IMG/VR virus record: IMGVR_UViG_3300025085_000215
Span: 1 to 22,235 of that record
Origin: a virus
Reading direction: 5' to 3' (one strand)
DNA length: 22,235 nt
Shown here: positions 8,547-15,529 of the stretch, one piece after another
Layout of the letters: each line of letters begins with the position of its first letter
Numbering within the stretch: the stretch's first letter is position 1
Position numbers and translations under genes: made by a program
The notes under the pieces: model-generated
Told to the model about the DNA's origin: nothing
What the model saw: only the letters and a program-made list of their open reading frames with translations
Database searches by the model: none

Positions 8547-11500
8547 ATGAGCAGTATGCTTACATTAGCTGGCAACGCCGCACCAACAGGTTTCTACGAC
8601 TTTCCCATAGGGCAGTCTTTGCGGTTCGAGGATGGCGACAGCGCATATCTAAGTCGAACACCAGCATCGGCTGGGAACAGAAAGACTTGGACATTTAGCT
8701 GTTGGGTCAAGCGTGGAAATCTAGGCTCTGCTCAGATGATACTGGCTGGTGGAAGTAGTGACACTGATAGAACAATCATTCGTTTTGGGTCGTCTGACAA
8801 TATAGAAATTGATGATTACACTGGTAGTTATAATTTTAGGTACATCACTAATGCTGTATTCAGAGATGTGTCAGCGTTCTACCATATCACAGTAGTCGCA
8901 GACATTTCAAATGCGACAACGACTGAAAGAGTTAGGCTTTACGTCAATGGCGAACGCATCACATCTTTTAGTACTGAATCCACTCCACTGACATCAATCA
9001 ATACAAGAATTAATAACAATGTTCCACAACAGATAGGTAAACACGCATCTGGTTCAAATCAATATTACGATGGCTATATGGCAGAGGTCAACTTCATTGA
9101 CGGTCAAGCCCTAGACCCTACCAGCTTCGGTGAAACCAAGTCAGGCATATGGATTCCAAAAGACACGGCTGGGCTGACATTCGGCACTAACGGTTTCCGC
9201 TTGCAGTTTGGCGACACGACTGAGGCCAATGGGTTTAATGCTGTCACATATACTGGTAATGGCTCATCGCAGTCTATTAGTGGTGTTGGGTTCTCATCAT
9301 CGCCTGACTTTGTGTGGATTAAAGAACGCTCAAGCACAAGCGGTCACATTCTTGTGAACTCTGTTCGTGGCGCAAATAAGTTGCTGTCATCTAATACTGC
9401 CGATTCTGAACAAACGGATGCTAATAAAGTTGCATCTTTGGATTCTGATGGCTTCAGCCTTGGGTCATCAGGGGCGGTAAATCAATCAAGTCAAACCTAT
9501 GTGGCTTGGTGCTGGGATGCTGGCTCTGGTTCATCAGGGTCAAACACTGACGGCAGTATTACAAGCACAGTTAAAGCAAACCAGACTTACGGATTTTCAA
9601 CTCTATTTTGGACTGGTACTGCTAGTGCTGGCACAGTGGGTCACGGCTTGTCATCTGCTCCAGAAATGATTATAGCCAAAAATGGGTCGGCCGGTGACCA
9701 AAATTGGCAAGTCTTTCACACAGCGGTTGGAAGCACATTTTCTGGTCAATTACAATCAACTACAGCATTTCTTGATAGAACTTATTGGAATGATACAGAC
9801 CCCACATCTTCTGTGTTTAGCATAAGTGGACAAGATGCCGTTAATGAAAACGGCAATACAATCATAGCGTATGCGTTTCATTCGGTGGCTGGCTATTCAA
9901 AGTTTGGTTCATACACTGGAACTGGGGCGGCTGGAAATAGCATCACTTTAGGCTTCAAACCAGCCTTCTTGCTAATTAAAGAAACAGGCAATGCAAATAG
10001 CTGGGAGTTGTTTGACAATACTAGGAACACATCTAGCCCTTTTGACAAGCGACTATTCCCGAATGATTCTGCCGCAGAAGCAACAACAACATCCCTGTCT
10101 TACTCTGACACTGGCTTTGAAACGCTTAACGGCAACACTGGTATTAACCGTTCTGGCGGTTCATATATATTTATGGCGTTTGCAGACACACGCAATGCGG
10201 CCTTCTGGAAGGACACGTCCGGTGAGGGCAATGATTGGCAACCGAACAACCTAGTGTTCAGTGACGTTGTGCCGGACAGTGCGACTAATAACTTTGCGGT
10301 GTTAAACAACCTTGAAACTAATGATAGTGGTGCAACCTACACAGAAGGTAATCTAGTTTTCCAGACGAAATCTGCTGGCAGTAATGTTGGCGTAGCGTCT
10401 TTTTCAATACCTAAGTCTAGCAAGTGGTACTGGGAAGTTAATGTGCTTTCTACAAGCGGCACGGTTGGCGACAACGCTCGTATTGGCCTACAAGTTGGCA
10501 ACAATATAACGCCATCGCTTGATGTTCGCTACAAGTCCAATGGCGACAAATCAGTTAATAACGCATCGTCTGCCTATGGTGCAAGTTATGCGGCTGGCGA
10601 CATTATTGGTGTGGCCGTTGACGCTGATAGTAACACGGTTGAGTTTTACAAAAACGGTTCTTCGCAGGGGTCTATTAGTTACACAATGGATGCGGATAGT
10701 GATTATTTCCCTGTACTGCCGGAAGCTAGTGGCACTATAAACATTAAGTTTGCTATTAACTTCGGTCAGGACAGCACATTCGCTGGCAACGAATCCGCTG
10801 GCGGCAATGCAGATGCAAACGGCTTGGGTGATTTCTTTGGTACAGTGCCAGATGACGCACTAGCTCTATGCACAGCTAATCTGCCAACAGGTGCTATAGA
10901 CACGCTGGCTGATGAAACGCCAGAGGATTATTTCAATACGGTCTTATATAGCGGCAATCAAACGGACAGCCACGGGATTACTGGCGTGGGATTTCAGCCG
11001 TCACTGACGTGGATTAAGGAACGAAGTTCTACATCGTCACATTTGCTGGTTGATGCTGTTCGTGGTTCGACTAAGGGGTTAGCCTCAAACGCTTCAACTG
11101 CTGAAGAAAATCTTACGGCTGGTGAGTTTGTTTCTTTTGATAGTGATGGTTTTACAGTTGATGACAACAACAGAACGAACCAATCAAGCCAAACTTATGT
11201 AGGCTGGAACTGGAAAGCCAACGGTGCTGGAGTAAGCAACACCGATGGCAGTATCACAAGCACCGTGAGTGCGTCTGAAACAAGTCAGGGCAATAAGTGG
11301 TTCAGTGTGGTAAAATGGACTGGTAATGCGACGGCTGGGGCTACGGTTGGACACGGTTTAACAAGCCAACCCAGACTAATTATTACGAAGAATATGGATG
11401 TCGCAACTAATTGGTCAGTACTTGCTCAGGATGCTAACAACGGTTCTGGTCATCTAGGTTATATAAGACTGGACTTGACTGCCGCTTGGGCTTCAACTTC

Positions 11501-11939
11501 AATTCTTTGGAATAATACAGAACCAACATCATCTGTATTTACTCTTGGTTCTTATGGTTATGTCAATGGCTCTGGTCAAGACATCATAGGGTACTGTTTC
11601 GCAAATGCGGATGGGCTGTGTAGAGTGGGCAGTTATGTGGGCAATGGAAATACTGGTGACGGCACGTTTGTCTATACCGGACACAAACCCTCATTTCTGC
11701 TGATTAAACGTACAGATGCGGTAGATAACTGGCCAATTGAGGACAACGAAAGAAACCCATCAAACCTTAACAGAAATTATTTGTTGGCTGACACCAGTGG
11801 TGCTGAAGGAACTGTTGATTTGAGAGATTTTCTAAGCAATGGATTTAAGGTACGTGGGTCAGCACAAAACGCATCCGGTGGCAATTACATCTACTTATCC
11901 ATAGCATCCCAACCATTCAAATACGCAAACGCGAGGTGA
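8547..11939 (+). CDS. Large modular tail fibre (LamG + duplicated DUF7483-like module + SPRY-like domain)
   Basis: An 1130-aa beta-rich protein with an AAGGA SD. Residues about 25-195 look like a LamG/concanavalin-type lectin domain (TWTFSCWVKRGNLGSAQMIL, RVRLYVNGERITSF, YYDGYMAEVNFIDGQALDP). A roughly 330-residue module then occurs twice: about 229-550 (VWIKERSSTSGHILVNSVRG, NTDGSITSTVKAN, GHGLSSAPEMIIAKN, GFKPAFLLIKETGN) and about 793-1127 (TWIKERSSTSSHLLVDAVRG, NTDGSITSTVSAS, GHGLTSQPRLIITKN, GHKPSFLLIKRTDA). Between the copies, residues about 603-735 resemble a SPRY/B30.2 domain (KWYWEVNVLSTSGTVGD, ARIGLQVGN, GVAVDADSNTVEFYKNGSSQ). It is probably the receptor-binding fibre that contacts host surface glycans (inference). 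It ends overlapping the weak GTG of the next gene. Confidence 0.8.
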   Translation: MSSMLTLAGNAAPTGFYDFPIGQSLRFEDGDSAYLSRTPASAGNRKTWTFSCWVKRGNLGSAQMILAGGSSDTDRTIIRFGSSDNIEIDDYTGSYNFRYITNAVFRDVSAFYHITVVADISNATTTERVRLYVNGERITSFSTESTPLTSINTRINNNVPQQIGKHASGSNQYYDGYMAEVNFIDGQALDPTSFGETKSGIWIPKDTAGLTFGTNGFRLQFGDTTEANGFNAVTYTGNGSSQSISGVGFSSSPDFVWIKERSSTSGHILVNSVRGANKLLSSNTADSEQTDANKVASLDSDGFSLGSSGAVNQSSQTYVAWCWDAGSGSSGSNTDGSITSTVKANQTYGFSTLFWTGTASAGTVGHGLSSAPEMIIAKNGSAGDQNWQVFHTAVGSTFSGQLQSTTAFLDRTYWNDTDPTSSVFSISGQDAVNENGNTIIAYAFHSVAGYSKFGSYTGTGAAGNSITLGFKPAFLLIKETGNANSWELFDNTRNTSSPFDKRLFPNDSAAEATTTSLSYSDTGFETLNGNTGINRSGGSYIFMAFADTRNAAFWKDTSGEGNDWQPNNLVFSDVVPDSATNNFAVLNNLETNDSGATYTEGNLVFQTKSAGSNVGVASFSIPKSSKWYWEVNVLSTSGTVGDNARIGLQVGNNITPSLDVRYKSNGDKSVNNASSAYGASYAAGDIIGVAVDADSNTVEFYKNGSSQGSISYTMDADSDYFPVLPEASGTINIKFAINFGQDSTFAGNESAGGNADANGLGDFFGTVPDDALALCTANLPTGAIDTLADETPEDYFNTVLYSGNQTDSHGITGVGFQPSLTWIKERSSTSSHLLVDAVRGSTKGLASNASTAEENLTAGEFVSFDSDGFTVDDNNRTNQSSQTYVGWNWKANGAGVSNTDGSITSTVSASETSQGNKWFSVVKWTGNATAGATVGHGLTSQPRLIITKNMDVATNWSVLAQDANNGSGHLGYIRLDLTAAWASTSILWNNTEPTSSVFTLGSYGYVNGSGQDIIGYCFANADGLCRVGSYVGNGNTGDGTFVYTGHKPSFLLIKRTDAVDNWPIEDNERNPSNLNRNYLLADTSGAEGTVDLRDFLSNGFKVRGSAQNASGGNYIYLSIASQPFKYANAR

Positions 11940-11944
11940 CAACA

Positions 11945-12469
11945 ATGTGGACTTATCAAGGAAAAAGAATCAGAGAAGGTCGTGGCTGGAAAAACGCTGA
12001 CGGCATCCAGCATCCGACAAGTTGGGGCAGATGGTCTGACGATGAGAAGGTTGCGGCTGGCCTAGTCTGGGTTGACCCACCAGCGTCATTCGACAACAGG
12101 TTTTATTGGGATGCCAACACGCCTAAAGCATTGGATGATGTCAATGCGGTTGATGAAGATGGCAATGCCATTATGGAAGACGGTGAGCAGATGGTCATCC
12201 TTGGCCTCAAGTCGGTGTGGAAAGCCACAATCAAAACACAAGCTGGTGGGCTGTTAGAGCCTACTGACTGGATGGTAATCAAGGCCAGTGAGGTTGCTGA
12301 CTATTCTGTTGACCAAGCGACACTTGATTATAGAGCAAGCGTGAGGACGGCCTCAAACATAATCGAAGCGGCGATTGATGCGGCGGCTGACCATACAGCG
12401 TTTATGGCATTGTTCGATGCGCCTGAAGATGGGGTTGCACCAATAGCTGATTGGCCGGATGCTGACTGA
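11945..12469 (+). CDS. Tail-fibre-assembly-like protein (putative fibre chaperone)
   Basis: A 174-aa protein. The start is taken at ATG 11945 because GAGGTG lies six bases upstream; an in-frame GTG at 11936 would add three residues. It opens MWTYQGKRIREGRGWKNADG, with aromatic-rich short strands, and has a C-terminal half LLEPTDWMVIKASEVADYSV followed by a helix with YRASVRTASNIIEAAIDAAA and a Pro/Asp end. The TDWxVIKxxE motif followed by a helix rich in Arg and Ala is the hallmark of tail fibre assembly/XkdW-type proteins that sit directly after fibre genes and help them fold or stay on the tip. Position agrees. Family membership is probable but not proven by eye. Confidence 0.65.
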   Translation: MWTYQGKRIREGRGWKNADGIQHPTSWGRWSDDEKVAAGLVWVDPPASFDNRFYWDANTPKALDDVNAVDEDGNAIMEDGEQMVILGLKSVWKATIKTQAGGLLEPTDWMVIKASEVADYSVDQATLDYRASVRTASNIIEAAIDAAADHTAFMALFDAPEDGVAPIADWPDAD

Positions 12470-12648
12470 TGGACGAAACCAAAGCCCACCTAGAGCGTCA
12501 CGAAGCAGAATGTGCTGTAAGATACGAGCAGTTACAAGGCTGGATTAAAGCTCTCGACAAGCGTATGTGGCGGCTTGAGGCTTTGATTATGGGGTCTACT
12601 TTAGCAATGGTTGTGATGGCGACTGCTGTCGTGGCTAGGCTAGTCTGA
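12469..12648 (+). CDS. XhlA/holin-like small membrane protein
   Basis: A 59-aa protein whose ATG overlaps the upstream TGA (TGATG). The first 35 residues are a charged helix that could form a coiled coil (MDETKAHLERHEAECAVRYE, then LQGWIKALDKRMWRLE). The last 24 are one hydrophobic membrane span (LIMGSTLAMVVMATAVVARL). This build, a short coiled coil followed by a single C-terminal TM, is that of XhlA/haemolysin-type holin accessory proteins found after tail fibre genes in many phages. The open frame and coupling make it a real gene. Function as a holin or membrane anchor is inferred, and the genome has another holin candidate at 14510-14905. Confidence 0.65.
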   Translation: MDETKAHLERHEAECAVRYEQLQGWIKALDKRMWRLEALIMGSTLAMVVMATAVVARLV

Positions 12649-12682
12649 TGATTTACCACGCCCTTTGTTACGACATTGGGCA

Positions 12683-12913
12683 ATGAAACATGTCTTCCTA
12701 TTGCTGGTCTATATTGGTGCAGGTGATGACCGCTACCTAGCATCAGGCGACATGTTCTTTGCGAGCATCGAGCGTTGCAACTGGTACGCCAGCCAAGTTT
12801 CTCGGAGGTTTGGAACTCCCAACGATTTACAGTATAATAGCTCAAAGGATGCAGTAATTGCTTACTGCGTTCCTAAATATGTTAATGCTGACTTGTTGTT
12901 GGAGATTTATTAG
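12683..12913 (+). CDS. Small exported protein, function unknown
   Basis: A 76-aa protein read from ATG 12683 (an in-frame TTG at 12665 would add six residues and spoil the signal). The first 14 residues, MKHVFLLLVYIGAG, look like a signal peptide or short membrane anchor. The rest is polar with two Cys about 30 residues apart (RCNWYASQ and IAYCVPKY), which could form a disulphide in the periplasm. The final TAG overlaps the GTG start of the next gene (TAGTG), so the pair is probably coupled. No family recognised. It belongs to a run of four small membrane or exported proteins after the fibre genes. Confidence 0.55.
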   Translation: MKHVFLLLVYIGAGDDRYLASGDMFFASIERCNWYASQVSRRFGTPNDLQYNSSKDAVIAYCVPKYVNADLLLEIY

Positions 12914-13368
12914 TGATTGCGGAGCTTATGGTAGCCAATCAATGCTTTGACGTGTTGAAAAAAACCGTCATGAACGGCCGTGATATTATGACGGCTGGGA
13001 AGGCTATCAGCAAGTTTGTACAGGCAGAAGAAGAACTGCAAGCTCGTGGCAATGCTAAGAAGAACAGCATATGGCGCAGAATAGGTGGGAGTGACGGCTC
13101 TGACCTAGAAGAATTTATGGCCTTAGAGCAGATTGCCGCGAAGAAGGCAGAACTCCGGTCTATGATGCAGTTATATGGTCGTGGCGGTATGTACAACGAT
13201 TTTGTGCGATTCCAAGCCGAACAGCGCAAGAAAAGACAGGAAGCCATAGAAGACCAGCGCAAACGCCGTCAGAGGCTCGTACACGGCGTTTTAGCCACAA
13301 TAGCCATAATTGTGACCGGAAGCATCATGCTGGCTGTCCTGATCGCTCTGAGAGGCACGATGCGATGA
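12913..13368 (+). CDS. Helical protein with C-terminal membrane anchor, function unknown
   Basis: A 151-aa protein starting with GTG that overlaps the upstream TAG. The N-terminal 110 residues are strongly helical and charged (DIMTAGKAISKFVQAEEELQ, DLEEFMALEQIAAKKAELRS), then a very basic segment (FQAEQRKKRQEAIEDQRKRR) and one membrane span at about residues 125-147 (GVLATIAIIVTGSIMLAVLI). By the positive-inside rule the helical part should be cytoplasmic. It overlaps the next start by ATGA. Proteins of this build occur in the tail-to-lysis region of marine phages, but no activity is known to me. Not a typical i-spanin, because the TM is at the wrong end. Confidence 0.65.
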   Translation: MIAELMVANQCFDVLKKTVMNGRDIMTAGKAISKFVQAEEELQARGNAKKNSIWRRIGGSDGSDLEEFMALEQIAAKKAELRSMMQLYGRGGMYNDFVRFQAEQRKKRQEAIEDQRKRRQRLVHGVLATIAIIVTGSIMLAVLIALRGTMR

Positions 13369-13553
13369 AAGTCATAGTATTCATTATGGTGTTTGTATTC
13401 CAAGACCGCCCATTAGATATGGAATATGCGTTTGTTGAGGAATGTCCCAGTATGGCGAAAGTGCAGGAATACCTGTCACGACATCCATATCGTGATGAGA
13501 TTATTGCCTTCCAGCCAGCCTGCAAAACAATTGATCTAGGCAACTCCCTGTAA
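13365..13553 (+). CDS. Small exported protein, function unknown
   Basis: A 62-aa protein coupled to the previous gene by ATGA. It begins MKVIVFIMVFVFQ, a short hydrophobic segment that could be a signal peptide or a single anchor, and continues with a polar domain holding two Cys (EECPSM and PACKTI). No lipobox is visible, so it is not an obvious outer-membrane spanin. It is the last gene of the rightward virion and envelope run before the promoter at 13582-13610. A periplasmic role near lysis or superinfection exclusion is possible but not supported by any motif. Confidence 0.55.
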   Translation: MKVIVFIMVFVFQDRPLDMEYAFVEECPSMAKVQEYLSRHPYRDEIIAFQPACKTIDLGNSL

Positions 13554-13581
13554 AAAACTTAAAATTAATTTACTTTTGTGC

Positions 13582-13610
13582 TTGACGTGTGTGTGTAGTT
13601 AAACTAGGTT
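13582..13610 (+). promoter_or_regulatory. Rightward sigma70-type promoter
   Basis: TTGACG (13582-13587) and TAGGTT (13605-13610) are 17 bases apart, downstream of an AT-rich stretch (13554-13578) that could act as an UP element. The -35 matches five of six consensus bases; the -10 is weak. It would drive the four short genes at 13647-14414. The -10 lies inside a perfect palindrome, so it is probably repressible. Confidence 0.5.
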
Positions 13611-13614
13611 TAAC
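13598..13614. promoter_or_regulatory. Perfect 17-bp operator-like palindrome
   Basis: GTTAAACTAGGTTTAAC has two perfect 7-base arms around a 3-base centre and covers the predicted -10 element. A related imperfect palindrome (18925-18943) covers the -10 of the leftward early promoter. The likely ligand is the Cro-like protein encoded at 19018-19218 (inference). Confidence 0.5.
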
Positions 13615-13646
13615 TTATCAGAGAGAAAACAAAGGGAGATTATCTG

Positions 13647-13808
13647 ATGAGAATATTAACTGCAAAAATCATCGCACCGATTATGGCTTTGACCGGATTT
13701 CGGTTTTCTAGAAGCTATCGCTATGAGGAAACGCGGTATCACGCATTTGTTTATGCTGTCGTTTCAACACCAATCGCTAATACGCACGCTGATAAATGGG
13801 TGGCCTAG
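13647..13808 (+). CDS. Small unknown protein
   Basis: A 53-aa protein, the first gene after the 13.6-kb promoter, with a strong AAGGGAG ribosome site (13632-13638) in a 13-base sequence that is repeated before the next gene. The N-terminus MRILTAKIIAPIMALTGFRF is amphipathic to hydrophobic, followed by a basic and aromatic stretch (RSYRYEETRYHAFVYAVVST). It may touch the membrane or nucleic acid, but no family is recognised. The strong RBS and clean placement between promoter and next gene support it being real. Confidence 0.5.
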   Translation: MRILTAKIIAPIMALTGFRFSRSYRYEETRYHAFVYAVVSTPIANTHADKWVA

Positions 13809-13832
13809 TGCCACCCTGCAAGGGAGATTATC

Positions 13833-14048
13833 ATGATTACAAAAGACAAGATCAAATCTAAGTATCGCTGGCTCGACATTGACGATCTCGACTATAAGTT
13901 CATCCAGTGGAACACACACTATGTGCGTGGCACGATATCCGCTGGTGATTTTAGTCAGTTCAAAGAGGCGTGGGTTGAGCTAATGAATGAAAACATGGCC
14001 GCGATTGATAGCGGTGCAGAACCAATAACAGGAGCAAATTATGAGTAA
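13833..14048 (+). CDS. Small unknown protein
   Basis: A 71-aa acidic protein with the RBS AAGGGAG, part of the same 13-base leader (13820-13832) found before the previous gene. It is mostly helical and aromatic-rich (SKYRWLDIDDLDYKFIQWNT, then FSQFKEAWVELMNENMAAID). No signal, membrane span or known motif. It overlaps the next gene by 8 bases. Its size and place under the operator-covered promoter fit a host-takeover or accessory protein, but this is only position-based. Confidence 0.6.
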   Translation: MITKDKIKSKYRWLDIDDLDYKFIQWNTHYVRGTISAGDFSQFKEAWVELMNENMAAIDSGAEPITGANYE

Positions 14049-14289
14049 GCAAATTATTACTATCAGCAAGGATTACCAGATCGAGGCTGACCATCCAAAT
14101 TACACCCTGCAAACATTTATCGGCGGCAAGACCGGATGGAAAAACGTAGGTTTTTATTCATCAGTAAAAAACGCGCTCAAGAAGTTTATTGAGATCAGCC
14201 CATTGGCTGAGAAGGATATGGCACTTATTCACTATGCTGAGAGCATGATGGACTTGGCGCAAAACACAATTGATAAGGGGATAAAGTAA
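14041..14289 (+). CDS. Small phage protein, perhaps DUF5405-like
   Basis: An 82-aa protein with GGAG upstream of the ATG, inside the end of the previous gene. The first half reads as short beta strands (IITISKDYQIEADHPNYTLQ), then WKNVGFYSSVKNALKKFIEI and a C-terminal helix. The order 'strand, N-x-T/I-L, basic W, V-x-FYSS, helix with a run of Lys' recalls small DUF5405-type phage proteins, a weak match by eye. The stop overlaps the next ATG (TAATG). No enzymatic motif. Probably cytoplasmic. Confidence 0.6.
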   Translation: MSKQIITISKDYQIEADHPNYTLQTFIGGKTGWKNVGFYSSVKNALKKFIEISPLAEKDMALIHYAESMMDLAQNTIDKGIK

Positions 14290-14414
14290 TGGCTCAGTGG
14301 ATTATGAACATCATTTTAGGTGGCTTTGCAGTATTGTACTGCCTGTCGTGGACAAATATTCTTCATCCGCAGTATAACTTTTGGGGTGCAATTGCATACT
14401 TTGGCGGTGTATAG
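14289..14414 (+). CDS. Very small hydrophobic protein
   Basis: A 41-aa protein coupled to the previous gene by TAATG. It is almost entirely hydrophobic and aromatic (MAQWIMNIILGGFAVLYCLS, then WTNILHPQYNFWGAIAYFGG), with one certain membrane span at about 5-20 and perhaps a second near the end. It is the last gene before the rightward terminator at 14471. It might be a small membrane effector. It is too short for a family call; the coupling is the main support. Confidence 0.45.
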   Translation: MAQWIMNIILGGFAVLYCLSWTNILHPQYNFWGAIAYFGGV

Positions 14415-14446
14415 TAATATCATCTTATTCGTTATGGTTTCTCCCC

Positions 14447-14464
14447 AGCCTCTTTAGAGGGGCT
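14447..14464 (+). terminator. Accessory hairpin before the main terminator
   Basis: AGCCTCTTTAGAGGGGCT folds into a short stem (AGCCTC with GGGGCT, one G-T wobble). No U-tract follows on either strand, so it is not a complete terminator alone, but it sits directly before the strong one. Confidence 0.3.
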
Positions 14465-14470
14465 ACTAAG

Positions 14471-14507
14471 CCCAGTGACTTACCTTTCGGTCACTGGGTT
14501 CTTTTTT
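14471..14507 (+). terminator. Rho-independent terminator for the rightward transcript
   Basis: CCCAGTGAC (14471-14479) and GTCACTGGG (14490-14498) form a perfect 9-bp stem with a 10-base loop, followed by TTCTTTTTT (14499-14507). It lies between the end of the rightward short genes and the 3' end of the leftward operon, so it separates convergent transcription. On the opposite strand the hairpin lacks a U-tract. Confidence 0.85.
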
Positions 14508-14509
14508 GC

Positions 14510-14905
14510 CTACTTTGTTAAGCCCTTAACCTTTTCAAAGGTTCTAAGGCCGCCCAACCCTAACATGCCTAACAACACAGTCATCAGGCTTTCCATGTCG
14601 AACTGCGGCAACTCAGGTATATCTATGCCAAACCATCCGGTAAAGAACAGCGTGACAGGAACGCCAACAAAATGCCATGCCATAGCTATGCCGCATGTCC
14701 AGCCGATAAAAGGCCGCCACCCAGCTATAAACAGATTGCGTGACTGGGCTTCTGCCTTATTAATGTCTAGCTGACCCATAACCTGATCTTGAATATGTTT
14801 TTGCGACATCGTGGCAAGCTCATGTGCCAGCCTAGCTTTTTGGTCTTTGTCCTCAATAAACTTGTCTAGTAGCCCTGTAATCGGTGCTATAAGCGATTCA
14901 ATCAT
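14510..14905 (-). CDS. Holin of the GTA three-TM family
   Basis: A 131-aa membrane protein. Residues 1-50 are a charged helix (LLDKFIEDKDQKARLAHELA). Then come the conserved NLFIAGWRPFIGWTCGIAMA (about 57-76) and HFVGVPVTLFFTGWF, giving two closely spaced spans, and a third hydrophobic segment LMTVLLGMLGLGGLRTFEKV near the end. The RPxxGW motif after a polar N-terminus is typical of the 'holin of 3TMs, for gene-transfer release' family known from Rhodobacter gene transfer agents and many alphaproteobacterial phages. It should permeabilise the inner membrane to release the lysozyme encoded at 15092-15529. SD GAGGTG precedes the ATG. It is the last gene of the leftward operon. Confidence 0.8.
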   Translation of the reverse strand: MIESLIAPITGLLDKFIEDKDQKARLAHELATMSQKHIQDQVMGQLDINKAEAQSRNLFIAGWRPFIGWTCGIAMAWHFVGVPVTLFFTGWFGIDIPELPQFDMESLMTVLLGMLGLGGLRTFEKVKGLTK

Positions 14906-15102
14906 TTCTTCACCTCATTGCCCATCCATATCCCAAACGCACCTGTCATAGCACCCATCACAACGCTTACAAAGGCTGACTGTGCGGCTGTCGGGTCTTC
15001 CAGTTTCATAAACCACTCTGCACAACGCCAACTCATCAGCGTCATTATCACCATCATCAGTCGTGGGAGTATTTTCCATTCTGTAATATCTTTAGCTGAC
15101 AT
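14902..15102 (-). CDS. Small two-TM membrane protein, possible second holin/antiholin
   Basis: A 66-aa protein with two hydrophobic segments, about 12-32 (ILPRLMMVIMTLMSWRCAEW) and 44-62 (FVSVVMGAMTGAFGIWMGNE), joined by a short acidic loop. It overlaps the holin by ATGA and the end of the lysozyme gene by 11 bases, so all three are one lysis cassette. Such short proteins next to GTA-type holins occur in alphaproteobacterial phages and may be a co-holin or antiholin; no direct evidence of which. It has no catalytic motif. Confidence 0.65.
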   Translation of the reverse strand: MSAKDITEWKILPRLMMVIMTLMSWRCAEWFMKLEDPTAAQSAFVSVVMGAMTGAFGIWMGNEVKK

Positions 15103-15529
15103 CGTTCCATTCCCCTGTACGCATCATTTCCGCTAAGTGTACAGCCCTGTGGCCTACCTGCTTTCGCCACATACTGTCCAGCATCTCAGATGCCGCAGTG
15201 TCGTAGTCTTCTGCGTGGATAGCGTCCTTGGTTTTACGGAACTTGTCGAAGCGTGGCTGACCCAAGTTGAACAGCATACTGACAATCACAGCCTTGCGTG
15301 GCTCATTTAGATTCGGCCAGAACGTGTATTTCTTAGCAGTTTCGATCACTTGATCAAGGTCATTCATCAGCAGAAATTCGGCTTCCTGTGCAGATATACC
15401 GCCGCCTAGTCGTTCGTCTATCAGTCTGCCATAGCCAATGGTTAGATAGCCTTCACTGTCCTTATAGGCGTGTTCTACAAAGCCTTCATGCTGTTTGATC
15501 AAGTTTATCAGTTGTTGTGCTGAATCCAT
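15092..15529 (-). CDS. Endolysin, T4-type lysozyme (glycoside hydrolase 24)
   Basis: A 145-aa muramidase that cuts the MurNAc-GlcNAc bond of peptidoglycan at lysis. The T4-lysozyme catalytic triad is visible: Glu15 in KQHEGF, Asp24 in YKDSEGY and Thr30 in LTIGYGR, with the same 9- and 6-residue spacing as E11, D20, T26 of T4. The C-terminal part has the family segment VIVSMLFNLGQPRFDKFRKT and ends MRTGEWNDVS. Length is close to small endolysins of this class. There is no signal peptide, so export needs the downstream holin. A very strong AAGGAGG site eight bases before ATG 15529 suggests high expression independent of the overlapping upstream gene. Confidence 0.9.
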   Translation of the reverse strand: MDSAQQLINLIKQHEGFVEHAYKDSEGYLTIGYGRLIDERLGGGISAQEAEFLLMNDLDQVIETAKKYTFWPNLNEPRKAVIVSMLFNLGQPRFDKFRKTKDAIHAEDYDTAASEMLDSMWRKQVGHRAVHLAEMMRTGEWNDVS

